From Mucilaginibacter sp. (GTDB lineage Bacteria; Bacteroidota; Bacteroidia; Sphingobacteriales; Sphingobacteriaceae): DNA of 64,000 nucleotides. Location of the stretch: positions 1 through 64,000 of the forward strand of contig NZ_JAQBOC010000017.1 of NCBI RefSeq assembly GCF_028288225.1. Direction: 5' to 3'. Made by a program: the position numbers and the translations under genes. Shown here piece by piece: positions 33,608-42,858 of this stretch. Within the stretch, counting starts at the first letter, position 1. Each line of letters starts with the position of its first letter. A model generated the notes under the pieces. The model saw nothing but the letters and a program-made list of their open reading frames with translations, did no database searches and had not been told where the DNA came from.

Positions 33608-34861
33608 TTATTGTTTATACAGATGATTGTTATTACAGGTTAACAATACTTTCCCTTTTAAGTGCTGCCCTATAAAGGGCGAGTTATATGATTTTGATCT
33701 GTTATTTTTCTTGTTGTATTCCCATTCTTCGTCCGTGTCAAACAACACCAGGTTGGCATCTTGTCCTTCAGCAATAATCGCTGCATCAACATTTAATATT
33801 TCACGGGGATTCACCGCAAGTTTTTGAATGATGAGCTCAAGGTCCAGCCCTGCTTTCAGTGCAAGGGTAAGCGCTGTTTGCAAGCCTATGATCCCAAACT
33901 CGGCCATTTCAAATTCAACATCTTTAAATTCTACCTCATGTGGGGTATGCTGTGAAACTATAGCATCGATGGTGCCGTCTTTAAGGCCTTTCAGCAAAGA
34001 ATTTACGTCATCGCGGGTACGTAATGGCGGTTTAACCTTATAAAGGCTGTCGAAGCCCATAAGCGCCTCATCCGTAAGCACCAAATGATGTGCGGCAACA
34101 TCGCAGGTTACTTCCAGGCCTTTCCGTTTGGCTTCTCTGATCAGCTCAACCGAGCGGGTTGTTGATATGGTAGTGAAATGAATGCGTGAACCTGTATACT
34201 CGGCAAGGTAAAGGTCCCTTGCAATCATTAGCTCTTCTGCCAATGGCGGGATCCCTTTCATGCCCAACAGTGTGCTTATCTCGCCCTCATTAACTTTTGC
34301 TTTTCCTGCTATAGCAGTATCTTCCGGATATGATAGTATCAGCGCATCAAAGCCTTGTGCATATAATAAGGCCCGTTCCATAAGCCCTGCGTCCTGTACG
34401 GGCCTGTTACCATCAGTAAATGCTTTGGCTCCGCTTAAAAACATATCATACATTTCGGCCAGGTCTTTGCCTTCGCGCTTGTGTGATATGGCGCCCAACG
34501 GATACACATCAACCAAATTCCTTTTGGCCCGGTTCATTAAATATTCTATCTCGGCTTTTGAATGTACCGGCGGAATAGTATTTGGCATTAGGGCTATCCC
34601 TGTAAAGCCACCGGCAGCCGCAGCGGCGGTACCCGTATGCAGATCTTCTTTTGTTTCAAGGCCAAGCTCACCAACATTACAGTTCAGATCAAAAAAACCG
34701 GGAGATACGTATTTACCTTCTGCTTCTACTAATTCCGCATCGGCTTCCAGTCCGGGGGCTATTTTGCTGATCACTCCTTTCTCAATTAAAATATCAACAA
34801 CCTGTTGATTAAAGGGTGAGTTAGGATCAATAATTGTTGCGGATTTAATAAGCAAATTCAT
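33608..34861 (-). CDS. Dihydroorotase homologue, probably non-catalytic
   Basis: 417 residues of the amidohydrolase fold. The family landmarks are present (GGFTGIALMPNT, KPPLRTRDDV, H228 in IHFTTIST, AHHL at 257-260), but the metal-binding HxH after the first strand is N60-C61-N62, the HAED-type His is replaced (SYPED), and the TDHAPH motif is SQHTPH (303-308), losing the catalytic Asp. Known inactive dihydroorotase homologues (PyrC') serve as structural partners of aspartate transcarbamoylase. A similar role is plausible. It follows the BatA-like gene by 33 nt. Confidence 0.85.
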   Translation of the reverse strand: MNLLIKSATIIDPNSPFNQQVVDILIEKGVISKIAPGLEADAELVEAEGKYVSPGFFDLNCNVGELGLETKEDLHTGTAAAAAGGFTGIALMPNTIPPVHSKAEIEYLMNRAKRNLVDVYPLGAISHKREGKDLAEMYDMFLSGAKAFTDGNRPVQDAGLMERALLYAQGFDALILSYPEDTAIAGKAKVNEGEISTLLGMKGIPPLAEELMIARDLYLAEYTGSRIHFTTISTTRSVELIREAKRKGLEVTCDVAAHHLVLTDEALMGFDSLYKVKPPLRTRDDVNSLLKGLKDGTIDAIVSQHTPHEVEFKDVEFEMAEFGIIGLQTALTLALKAGLDLELIIQKLAVNPREILNVDAAIIAEGQDANLVLFDTDEEWEYNKKNNRSKSYNSPFIGQHLKGKVLLTCNNNHLYKQ

Positions 34862-34894
34862 TTACTATGCTTTAAAAGGTGGGTTTTTATCCAT

Positions 34895-36949
34895 TTAAAC
34901 CGGTTGCTTAACACTGCGCTGATCTGTTTTGTAAAACCTTACCAGCAGTATTTCGGCGCCCAGAAAAATCAATGCCAAAATTATACAAAGTTTCCATAAT
35001 TGTAAGCCGAAATTTGTTTCAGTTACATTCCCCTTTAATGAGGCCTTGCCACCCTCTATTATTTCGTCAGCTTGCGGTATCAATTTAGCCAATTCAACGC
35101 TGCTTAAATAGCTCAGGTCTGATTCGCTCCTGTTATCATTAAAGGCTATCACAGCTACAGTGCTATCAACTTTTTTCAGGTCGTAAATGCCGGTCTCATG
35201 CAATTGGTCGGCAACGTAAATCAAGGTGCTTCCCTCCTGTTGTTTGGTATCAGGGATTATACTTTTTGTATCCTTAACCAGCTTAAGCAATTGTTTTTCA
35301 TTAGTTTGAACCGGCAGGGTTTCTATAGTTTCATCACGCCCCAAGGTATAAAATAAAGGCTGATCATGCCCGCTTAACAGTGCTATCCTGAACATTAGGG
35401 GCACGAACAGCGCATGCCTGGACAGATTGCTAAAATCATCATTTAATGCAACGGCTGAAATATATACCTTTCCTTTGCCGCTGGTATATCCTGCCCAAAA
35501 GATTTTACCTCCGGGTAATGTCATTAAATTTTCGGCCCGATTAACAGTTGATGAACTTACCTGGTAATATTTTTTTACAACCGGCAGATTGGGATTTTGC
35601 GGGAAGCCTTCAAATATGTTTTTAAATACCTGGCTTTGCAGGTTCAGGCTGGATACTTTGATATCTTCAGTTAATAACTTTTCGGGATAGGCAGCATTCA
35701 TAGGTTGTAATAACGATTGATAACTGCTTAAATCAGCATCTTCTGAAGGAAAAACAACCAGCGTTCCTCCCTTGCTCACGTAAGTTTTTAGTTGCTGCGA
35801 TAAGCCCGTTGATATTGCATCTATATCGCTTAAAATAATTAATGGAAAAGTGTTTAAAGCAGCATAATCTATATTACCATCGGGTACCCGTTTAGCCGCA
35901 AAAAAAGGATCGGAAGCAAATATTGCTTTTAAATATGGGTTTACCGTGCCACCATCTACCAATAAAACAGGCATTTGCTGTTTTACATTAAATGAGAAGT
36001 AAAATTGGTTATCAAAAGTAACCGGGTTATCCTGCAGGGTTATTTCGGCACGCTGCCAGCCAGCCTTTAATCCGGAAAACACCAGTGTATCATATTGTAC
36101 CGACCGTTCTTTGACCGTATAACTGCCCAAAGCTTTTTGCTCACCATTTATTGAAAGTTTAAGCGGAATCTTTTCTGCTTGTTTATCTGCATAATTATGA
36201 AGCCGCACAACCAACTTTTCACTTTCACCCGGGCGGTGTATAGCACTTAGCAAGGCGACAGAGTCAACTGCTACATTCGGCAGGGTACTGGCCTTTAGCT
36301 GTACCAAACTGAGGTGTAAACTGGTATCAGCTTTAACAGCTTGTGGCGCTGACATGTTTTTTTGAAAATCGGATATTAAATAAACCGACCTTACCCCATT
36401 CCTATGCATGTCCAGCAAGCTTTGCTGCCGGCTGATTATTTGTTGCAAACTGCGGCTTTGCGGACTTATCTTAACAGCATCAACCGCATCATTAAATTCA
36501 TCACGACTCAATAAACGCTGGTGCTTGCCTTCAAAATCCTGGGTAAGTAGTTGAAAGCTATCGTTAATATTATAGGCTGATGCTATTTCCTTAGCGCGGC
36601 GTTTAGCTTCGTCAAGCAAGGTACCTTCACGGTTAAGGGTTTGCATGGAGTATGAGTTATCAACAAATATGCTTACCGTTTGCAATTTGCCTGCATTAAC
36701 CGCGTTTTTACCGGGAATATAAGGCCTTGCAAATGCAAAAACCAAAAAAGACAAAGCCAAAAGTCTTGAAGCGAGGATCAGACGTTCTTTTAAGTTTCTG
36801 CGGTGCGATTGCTGTTCCTGTACATCCTTTAAAAACTGCACATTACTGAAATATACTTTATGATACCTGCGAAAATTAAACAGGTGCACAAGTACAGGTA
36901 TGGCCAGTGTGAGCAATGCAAATAAGAAGACGGGATATAAAAAATGCAT
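34895..36949 (-). CDS. BatA-like membrane protein with von Willebrand-type domain
   Basis: 684 residues from MHFLYPVFLFALLTLAIPVLVHLFNFRR-type BatA N-terminus: two membrane segments (about 1-25 and 55-75), a vWA-like domain with VSIFVDNSYSM (near 90-100), then a long region with a glutamine-amidotransferase-like stretch (LLVDGGTVNPYLKAIF) and a C-terminal membrane segment. The ATG at 36970 would precede the predicted transcription start, so 36949 is chosen. Relatives are associated with stress tolerance; the exact role is unknown. It heads the minus-strand operon. Confidence 0.82.
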   Translation of the reverse strand: MHFLYPVFLFALLTLAIPVLVHLFNFRRYHKVYFSNVQFLKDVQEQQSHRRNLKERLILASRLLALSFLVFAFARPYIPGKNAVNAGKLQTVSIFVDNSYSMQTLNREGTLLDEAKRRAKEIASAYNINDSFQLLTQDFEGKHQRLLSRDEFNDAVDAVKISPQSRSLQQIISRQQSLLDMHRNGVRSVYLISDFQKNMSAPQAVKADTSLHLSLVQLKASTLPNVAVDSVALLSAIHRPGESEKLVVRLHNYADKQAEKIPLKLSINGEQKALGSYTVKERSVQYDTLVFSGLKAGWQRAEITLQDNPVTFDNQFYFSFNVKQQMPVLLVDGGTVNPYLKAIFASDPFFAAKRVPDGNIDYAALNTFPLIILSDIDAISTGLSQQLKTYVSKGGTLVVFPSEDADLSSYQSLLQPMNAAYPEKLLTEDIKVSSLNLQSQVFKNIFEGFPQNPNLPVVKKYYQVSSSTVNRAENLMTLPGGKIFWAGYTSGKGKVYISAVALNDDFSNLSRHALFVPLMFRIALLSGHDQPLFYTLGRDETIETLPVQTNEKQLLKLVKDTKSIIPDTKQQEGSTLIYVADQLHETGIYDLKKVDSTVAVIAFNDNRSESDLSYLSSVELAKLIPQADEIIEGGKASLKGNVTETNFGLQLWKLCIILALIFLGAEILLVRFYKTDQRSVKQPV

Positions 36950-36974
36950 ATTCTGGCGCTGGATTGGCACTACA

Positions 36975-36982
36975 CAAATTTA
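36975..36982 (-). promoter_or_regulatory. Candidate -7 box for the BatA-like operon
   Basis: The reverse strand reads TAAATTTG, matching TAnnTTTG. The expected start of transcription, near 36968, leaves about a 19-nt leader to the ATG at 36949. Confidence 0.5.
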
Positions 36983-37378
36983 CAAAAAATATAAAAAACT
37001 TTACCCATAAATACCCTGAATGTGAATAAATACTTTCTTTTTTAGCGCAACTTTTTTCTTTCTTTGTAGTATTCCAAACGGCGTTTAGGCGATTATTGGT
37101 TTAATAAAATATCGACCTAAAAAAAATCTATCGCTCTGTATTACTACTACTTGTTTTGGTTTTGGTTTACTGTTTTTATTTAGTGTATCACTACCCGGAA
37201 CAAAACCTGTATCAATACCCGTATCACTACCTGCATTTAGCATTAGCGCAAATTGTTATTAATCAACACTTTATACACCTTAAATCAATGCTCAAAAAAC
37301 GGATTGATTTATGTACCGTTTTGTATACCGTTTAAAACAAAATTTGCCTCTGTTTCTTTTTATAAAAAAGGCTAAATT
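36983..37378. other. Intergenic region with period-12 repeats and uncertain small frames
   Basis: GTATCACTACCCG-type words occur at 37185, 37209 and 37221, spaced by multiples of 12. Several frames stay open here: a forward frame from 37108 to about 37336 rich in Leu, Val and Tyr but with no ATG, and a reverse 52-codon frame starting MLNAGSDTGID. None has a clear promoter or start. I do not call a gene. Confidence 0.35.
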
Positions 37379-38131
37379 ATGGCGGATTGGCACATTGGCT
37401 GTTCAGGGTTTCATTATAAAGACTGGAAAGGGCCATTTTATCCGGTGGATCTGCCTCAGCGTAAATGGTTTGATTATTACTGCGAACACTTTAGCACCAT
37501 TGAGCTTAATGTTACTTTTTACCGTTTTCCGCAACTATCATTTTTACAAAACTGGTATCAGAAAGCACCGGCAGATTTCCGGTTTGCAGTAAAAGCGCCG
37601 CGGGCAATTACCCATTATAAAAAGTTTAATGATACTACCGACATGATCACCAGTTTTTACGATACTATTAATGATGGTCTGCAGGAGAAACTTGGACCTG
37701 TTTTATTCCAGATGCCGCCAAGTTATAATTATACAGAAGAAAAACTTGATAAAATTATAACCAGCCTCAATCCATCATTTAAAAACGTATTGGAGCTACG
37801 TCATGTAAGCTGGTGGCGCGAGGATATTTATAAAAAGCTGGCTGAACACAACATCACTTTTTGCGGCATGAGCCACCCCACCCTGCCTGATGATGTTATT
37901 GAAAATACCGATGTGGTTTATTACCGGTTTCACGGAGTACCTGATCTTTATCGTTCCCGTTATTCAATAGAGTTTTTACAAAAGATTGTGAACGAGATTA
38001 AACAATGTAAAAGTGTTAAAGAGGCATGGTGTTATTTTAACAACGATTATGATGCAATTGGCGTTTTTAATGCAAGGGAATTAGAAGGATTAGTGACCAG
38101 GAGAGCTTCGCCCGCGAAGAAAATCCGTTAA
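37379..38131 (+). CDS. DUF72 (YecE-like) protein
   Basis: 250 residues with the DUF72 TIM-barrel signature: IGCSGFHYKDWKGPFYP at the start, STIELNVTFYRFP, RFAVKAPRAITHYKK, LGPVLFQMPPSYNY and VVYYRFHG. The C-terminal YFNNDYDAIGVFNARELE is also typical. The family is widespread and its activity is uncertain. The gene is single and is followed by a hairpin repeat. Confidence 0.9.
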   Translation: MADWHIGCSGFHYKDWKGPFYPVDLPQRKWFDYYCEHFSTIELNVTFYRFPQLSFLQNWYQKAPADFRFAVKAPRAITHYKKFNDTTDMITSFYDTINDGLQEKLGPVLFQMPPSYNYTEEKLDKIITSLNPSFKNVLELRHVSWWREDIYKKLAEHNITFCGMSHPTLPDDVIENTDVVYYRFHGVPDLYRSRYSIEFLQKIVNEIKQCKSVKEAWCYFNNDYDAIGVFNARELEGLVTRRASPAKKIR

Positions 38132-38132
38132 A

Positions 38133-38206
38133 AACTTGTTTCAGCACCTCACTTGCTAAGTGGCCAGCATATTGGCGAACTGTCCTGTGAGGCGCCGAAA
38201 CAAGTT
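38133..38206. repeat. Nested hairpin repeat (AACTTGTTTC...GAAACAAGTT)
   Basis: Outer arms of 10 bp (38133-38142 and 38197-38206) and inner arms CCTCAC (38147-38152) and GTGAGG (38187-38192) are perfect complements. The segment after it, TTCAGCATGAC, is shared with the repeat at 29021. It lies between convergent genes. Confidence 0.75.
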
Positions 38207-38237
38207 CAGCATGACGTTTTGAGGTAGCGGCTATATT

Positions 38238-38984
38238 TTAATTATCATCACTATTATGCCTTCTATGTTTCTTTTTTGATTTTTTGGTGTTTGTTTTTTT
38301 CTTTTCAGTTTCCTTCTTTTTAACTGGCTCTTTAACAATCTGGTTGGGTTCACCACTTACTTTGGTTGAATCTTTACTCAGCTGCTTTATGGTAAACTCA
38401 TTATTGCGTAATCCATACTCAAACTGGCGTTTTGCAGCCGTTACCTTAGCTGCTTTGGTATTGCCATCATAAATGGGAAACTCACGGATCAGCTTCCCAT
38501 CTTTAATATAAAAATTATCATCGCCACGGTAACCGGCCCTTTGTGATTTTGTTAGTTTTGGAAAATCCAGCTTATGAGCACCGCTATTATTATATTCAAA
38601 GGCATAAATAGTGGTGTAATTTATGGTATCGTTTCCTTTAGCCTGGATCAGTATTTCAGGATTACCATCAAGATCCATATCTGAGTTATAGGCATCCACA
38701 ATGTCGCCATCCAGGTCGCCGGTTGTAGTAATAAACTTAGCAGCAGCCGAATCAGAATGCAAGATCTCAAATGCACCTGTTTTAGTTGAACCACGCCCCC
38801 AGCTTAATACATCATAGTCCTGCCCGGGCGATACTTCAATCAATTCATGATACCTGAAAGGCGCCATCACAACCGGCTTTTTAGGCACTGCAACCGTACT
38901 TTCAGGTTTCTTATCTTCCGAGCAGCTTACCATTAAAATGCTGCCAATCAGCATTACAAAGCAATAACGGTATTTGTAAATCAT
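38238..38984 (-). CDS. Hypothetical lipoprotein
   Basis: 248 residues with lipobox LMVSC (Cys near residue 22). The middle part has integrin/FG-GAP-like features (DLDGDIVDAYNSDMDLDGNPEIL), which often bind calcium. The C-terminus is a lysine-rich low-complexity tail (KKKETEKKKTNTKKSKKKHRR). Its start lies 7 nt after the GH20 gene, so both are likely in one transcript and the protein probably sits in the outer membrane. The function is unknown. Confidence 0.78.
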   Translation of the reverse strand: MIYKYRYCFVMLIGSILMVSCSEDKKPESTVAVPKKPVVMAPFRYHELIEVSPGQDYDVLSWGRGSTKTGAFEILHSDSAAAKFITTTGDLDGDIVDAYNSDMDLDGNPEILIQAKGNDTINYTTIYAFEYNNSGAHKLDFPKLTKSQRAGYRGDDNFYIKDGKLIREFPIYDGNTKAAKVTAAKRQFEYGLRNNEFTIKQLSKDSTKVSGEPNQIVKEPVKKKETEKKKTNTKKSKKKHRRHNSDDN

Positions 38985-38991
38985 AAAATAT

Positions 38992-41298
38992 TTAATTAAA
39001 CATCATATCGGGCGTTACCTCGCCTTTAGGTTTATCGGGATTAGTCATAAACACTTTTAAACTACCATTGCTTGCAACATCAAAATATTTTATGGTGATT
39101 TTGTGATATCCTTTTTGTAAAGGCACCGCTCCACCCTGGTCAAATACACCATGTTTACCATCATTATCAACAACCGGCTGATCATCAACTAATAAAGCTG
39201 ACCCATTTGCCGAAGCTGTTGAAAACCCGTAAACGCCATCGCTATCAATACGGAATAAGCCCGTATATATTATGCCATATCCCTTTATATTTTTCTTAAA
39301 TTCCGATGTGTTGAAGCTAACGGCCACACCGCTATCAATAACGGCGGCATTATTTAACTCACTTACACTGTTAAATACGCCCGTGTATAATTTATATTTT
39401 AGTCCTTTATTGGTGTTTTGTCCGTTGATAGCTGGTAAAGGCGCTTTGTTATACATTATTGCGCGGGTTACCTGGCTGCGTTTACCCGATGGTGTGATAA
39501 CAATAGTTTTCAGCTCGCGGTATTGATCAGCCGGTATATTGTAGGTCATGGGGACAGTATATTCCATATCGGTTTCGCGCGGGTTGTAGCCGTCAATGGT
39601 GTAATAAACTTTTGCACCCTCAACAGAACTTTTTAGCTTCACGTTCAGCTGGTTGCCAAACATAATTGTGTCCTTTGTACCAATTGCGGTTGGTACCCTG
39701 TAATCAAAATTGTTTTTATCAAACCACGCCAGGTGACCCGGCAGGCGGGTATCGGCAAAATCAGTATAGTTTTTATTAGCCAACGGGGTCCATGCTACTT
39801 CTGAAAGTGCAAGTACCCTCGGCAATATCATGTACTCAACTTTGTTATCCGTAGGGATGTACTCTGTCCACAAATTAGCCTGCACACCCAATATGTATTT
39901 TTGCTGATCGGCAGTCAGTTCAGCAGGTGTTGGGTTATAGCTGTATATTTTTGTTAAAGGCTCGCTGCCGCCAATGCTTAGTGGCTCATTTTCCTTTCCC
40001 TGCGCATGGTCAATATAAAGGCCTGCACTTCCGGGTGTCATTACCACGTTATGGTTTTGTTTGGCAGCGGCTATTCCGCCCTGCTCACCTCTCCAGCTCA
40101 TTACTGTAGCATTTGGCGACAGGCCGCCTTCCAGTATCTCATCCCAACCGATAATGCTGCGGCCCTTTGAGTTCACAAATTTTTCAATCCGTTGTATAAA
40201 ATAGCTCTGCAGTTCTTCTTCATCTTTAAGCTTAAGCTTTTTAATCAGTTTTTGGCAAAATTCAGATTTTTTCCAGGCATCTTTTGGTACCTCATCTCCA
40301 CCAACATGGATATACTTAGATGGAAACAGCGCCATTACCTCGGTTAAAACATCCTGTAGAAAGTTAAATGTTTTGTCTGATGGTTCATATATATTATGGA
40401 ATACACCCCAAGTTTCAGCCACTTTGTAAATGGTTAATGATGGATCACAGCTAAACTCAGGATAGGCTGCCAAAACAGCTTCTGAGTGGCCCGGCATTTC
40501 AATTTCAGGAACAACGTTTATATAGCGGTCTGACGCATATTTTACTACATCACGGATCTGCTCCTGGGTGTAGTAACCTCCATAAGGTGTGTTATCGAAC
40601 TGTTGTGGAGTGCGTTCGCGGTAATGGCCAATAACCGTTTGTGCACGCCGACTGCTGATCTGTGTTAATTTGGGATATTTTTTTATTTCGATGCGCCATC
40701 CCTGGTCATCAGTTAAATGCCAGTGAAAGTTATTCAGCTTGTAGGCAGCCATCACGTCAAGATATTTTTTAACAAACTCAACCGAGAAGAAATGACGGCT
40801 CACATCAAGCATTAAGCCGCGATACCCAAACCGGGGATAATCGTCAATCTGCACGCAAGGGAGTTTCGCAACTGCGCCTTTGTTAGCAGGTATTAACTGT
40901 ATTAATGATTGGATGCCATAAAAAAGGCCTGCTTCTTTACCTGTTATTGTTATTTGCTGTGGTGTTATAGTGAGGTTATAACCACCTGCGGGTATATTAT
41001 CAGCACCTTTTGAGGTAAGTACAATGCTGTTTGCTGCAGCTGAACCGGTATTTGGTTGAAGTTGTATTTTAAGGTTCTCTCTATTTTGAAGATAATCCTT
41101 AAAAAAAACAACTGCTTTATTATCAATGCTATCGGCTAACAGGGTAGTTTCCCGGCTCAGCACAAACTCACCAGCTGACTTTTTAACAGAGACCGGGGCA
41201 GGTATAATAACCATATAAGGGTCATTATCCTGTGCGCTTACCACTCCGGTAAAAAGGCCCATAAAAACACATAGCGATATAAAAATCTTTTTATACAT
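38992..41298 (-). CDS. Beta-N-acetylhexosaminidase, family GH20
   Basis: 768 residues from MYKKIFISLCVFMGLF, a clean signal peptide ending VSAQ; the upstream ATG at 41361 would add an unsuitable extension. Order: GH20b domain (about 25-140), catalytic barrel (about 145-500) with GLMLDVSRHF, HLTDDQGWRIEI and the catalytic pair D335-E336 in HVGGDEV, then a C-terminal chitobiase/PA14-like region (SSVEGAKVYYTIDGYNPRETD, DSDGVYGFSTASANGSALLVD). It removes terminal GlcNAc or GalNAc from glycans, chitin or peptidoglycan fragments in the periplasm or on the surface. Confidence 0.93.
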   Translation of the reverse strand: MYKKIFISLCVFMGLFTGVVSAQDNDPYMVIIPAPVSVKKSAGEFVLSRETTLLADSIDNKAVVFFKDYLQNRENLKIQLQPNTGSAAANSIVLTSKGADNIPAGGYNLTITPQQITITGKEAGLFYGIQSLIQLIPANKGAVAKLPCVQIDDYPRFGYRGLMLDVSRHFFSVEFVKKYLDVMAAYKLNNFHWHLTDDQGWRIEIKKYPKLTQISSRRAQTVIGHYRERTPQQFDNTPYGGYYTQEQIRDVVKYASDRYINVVPEIEMPGHSEAVLAAYPEFSCDPSLTIYKVAETWGVFHNIYEPSDKTFNFLQDVLTEVMALFPSKYIHVGGDEVPKDAWKKSEFCQKLIKKLKLKDEEELQSYFIQRIEKFVNSKGRSIIGWDEILEGGLSPNATVMSWRGEQGGIAAAKQNHNVVMTPGSAGLYIDHAQGKENEPLSIGGSEPLTKIYSYNPTPAELTADQQKYILGVQANLWTEYIPTDNKVEYMILPRVLALSEVAWTPLANKNYTDFADTRLPGHLAWFDKNNFDYRVPTAIGTKDTIMFGNQLNVKLKSSVEGAKVYYTIDGYNPRETDMEYTVPMTYNIPADQYRELKTIVITPSGKRSQVTRAIMYNKAPLPAINGQNTNKGLKYKLYTGVFNSVSELNNAAVIDSGVAVSFNTSEFKKNIKGYGIIYTGLFRIDSDGVYGFSTASANGSALLVDDQPVVDNDGKHGVFDQGGAVPLQKGYHKITIKYFDVASNGSLKVFMTNPDKPKGEVTPDMMFN

Positions 41299-41405
41299 AC
41301 AGTAAAATTTTATTGGTTTAGTTACGAGGTGGTGAAGATAACAGATTTTGGAAAAAAACATCCATTTACAGGTGTAAAAAATCTGTATCTAAGTGAATTT
41401 ATAAT

Positions 41406-41437
41406 AAAAAAGCCACCCACTTTAATTTGGATGGCCT
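41406..41437 (-). terminator. Rho-independent terminator of the THX gene
   Basis: On the reverse strand GCCATCC (41435-41429) pairs with GGGTGGC (41418-41412), one G-U, followed by six T. Confidence 0.7.
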
Positions 41438-41441
41438 TAGT

Positions 41442-41567
41442 TTATTTCTTTTCTTCAGCAACAACTGCCTCAGCAGGCTTAGTCTTTTTCTGGTCGTGAG
41501 GCCGGGTTTTACCGTATGAGCCCATTGCTATTTTTCCTTTTCGAGTTTTTTTATCGCCTTTTCCCAT
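41442..41567 (-). CDS. 30S ribosomal protein THX
   Basis: A 41-residue basic protein reading MGKGDKKTRKGKIAMGSYGK and ending PAEAVVAEEKK. The MGKGDKKTRKGKI start and GSYGKTRP segment are diagnostic of the small THX (bTHX) protein that binds 16S rRNA in the 30S head. It is followed at once by a terminator, so it is a single-gene transcript. Confidence 0.9.
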   Translation of the reverse strand: MGKGDKKTRKGKIAMGSYGKTRPHDQKKTKPAEAVVAEEKK

Positions 41568-41689
41568 GGTTGATTAATTGATTTTCGCTGATTTATAGCT
41601 TCCTGCAATGTATAACTTTATAATCGATAAAGTTGTTTTAATTAATTCCTCTGCGTCCGAAAGCCTTAATATGATCTCTGCTTTTTCAC

Positions 41690-41747
41690 CTAATTTCTAA
41701 TATTCGGTCACTGATCACTAACCTCAACTAATCTCTGGTCACTAACC
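41690..41747. repeat. GATTAGAG-family repeat words
   Basis: TCACTGATCACTAACCTCAACTAATCTCTGGTCACTAACCTCA-type sequence made of repeated short words (CACTAACCTCAA twice, CTAATCTCTGG). Related to the elements at 19.03 kb and 50.41 kb. It ends at the stop codon of trxB. Confidence 0.45.
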
Positions 41748-42704
41748 TCAAGCAGTTACCACATGTTCTTTAGCTGCCAGGTAGCGCTCGGCATCAATTG
41801 CCGCCATACAGCCGCTGCCGGCTGCTGTTACTGCCTGGCGGTAAATATGATCCTGGGCATCGCCGCAACAAAATACACCTTCAATATTGGTGGTTGTTGC
41901 ACCGGGGGTGGTTTTTATATAACCGGTTTCGTCCATGTGGATCCAGCCTTTAAAAATCTCTGTATTAGGGTGATGACCTATCGCCACAAAAAATCCCGAC
42001 ACCTTTAAAGTGGTTTCTTCGTTTGTTTTGTTGTTAATTACGGTAACACCGGTAACACTTTGGCCGTCGCCAACAATTTCTTTGGTTTCGGTATTATATA
42101 AGATCTCGATGTTTGGCGTATTCAGTACACGGTGCATCATTGCTTTTGATGCCCTGAACTCATCCCTGCGGACGATCATGGTTACCTTGCGGCATAATTT
42201 CGCCAAATAGGTTGCTTCTTCAGCAGCTGTATCACCTGCTCCTACTATAGCTACATCTTCCCCTTTAAAAAAGAAGCCATCGCAGGTAGCACATGCCGAA
42301 ACACCAAATCCGCTGTATTTTTGCTCTGATTCCAGTCCAAGCCATTTAGCTGATGCACCTGTTGAAATGATAACAGTATCAGCTGTTATGGTTTTGCGCT
42401 CATCAACTACCACTTTATGCGGAAGGGTTGAAAAGTCAACCGAGCTAACATAGCCAAAACGGATATCGGTACCTAAACGTTCAGCCTGTTTGCGAAAGTT
42501 CTCCATCATCTCCGGACCCATTATGCCTTCAGGGTAACCAGGATAATTTTCAACGTCAGTAGTTTGGGTAAGTTGACCGCCGGCAAGCAGCCCTGTATAC
42601 ATAACCGGTTTTAAATCGGCGCGTGAAGCATAAATAGCAGCAGTATAACCCGCCGGGCCTGAGCCTATGATCAGGCATTTAACATGTTCGATATCTGAAG
42701 ACAT
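41748..42704 (-). CDS. trxB: Thioredoxin-disulfide reductase
   Basis: 318 residues. The FAD site is GSGPAGYTAAIYAS near the start, the redox-active pair is C138-x2-C141 (CATC), the NADPH site is GAGDTAAEEATYLA and the second FAD motif is GVFCCGDAQDHIYRQAVTAAGSGCMAA. The enzyme reduces thioredoxin with NADPH and so supports APS reductase and MsrA encoded in this window. No operon partner is evident. Confidence 0.95.
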   Translation of the reverse strand: MSSDIEHVKCLIIGSGPAGYTAAIYASRADLKPVMYTGLLAGGQLTQTTDVENYPGYPEGIMGPEMMENFRKQAERLGTDIRFGYVSSVDFSTLPHKVVVDERKTITADTVIISTGASAKWLGLESEQKYSGFGVSACATCDGFFFKGEDVAIVGAGDTAAEEATYLAKLCRKVTMIVRRDEFRASKAMMHRVLNTPNIEILYNTETKEIVGDGQSVTGVTVINNKTNEETTLKVSGFFVAIGHHPNTEIFKGWIHMDETGYIKTTPGATTTNIEGVFCCGDAQDHIYRQAVTAAGSGCMAAIDAERYLAAKEHVVTA

Positions 42705-42858
42705 TTTGTTTTTTAAAATTGAAGCTCAAAGGTAAGAAAAAAGAGGCTTTTATTGGTCAGCTATATGCCATCATTTAACCGTGCTCAGGAAGGTGCCCTG
42801 AATTAAAACTGCATGTTAAAAATGTTTATCTCTTTATTCAATCTTCAAACTGTTGACT

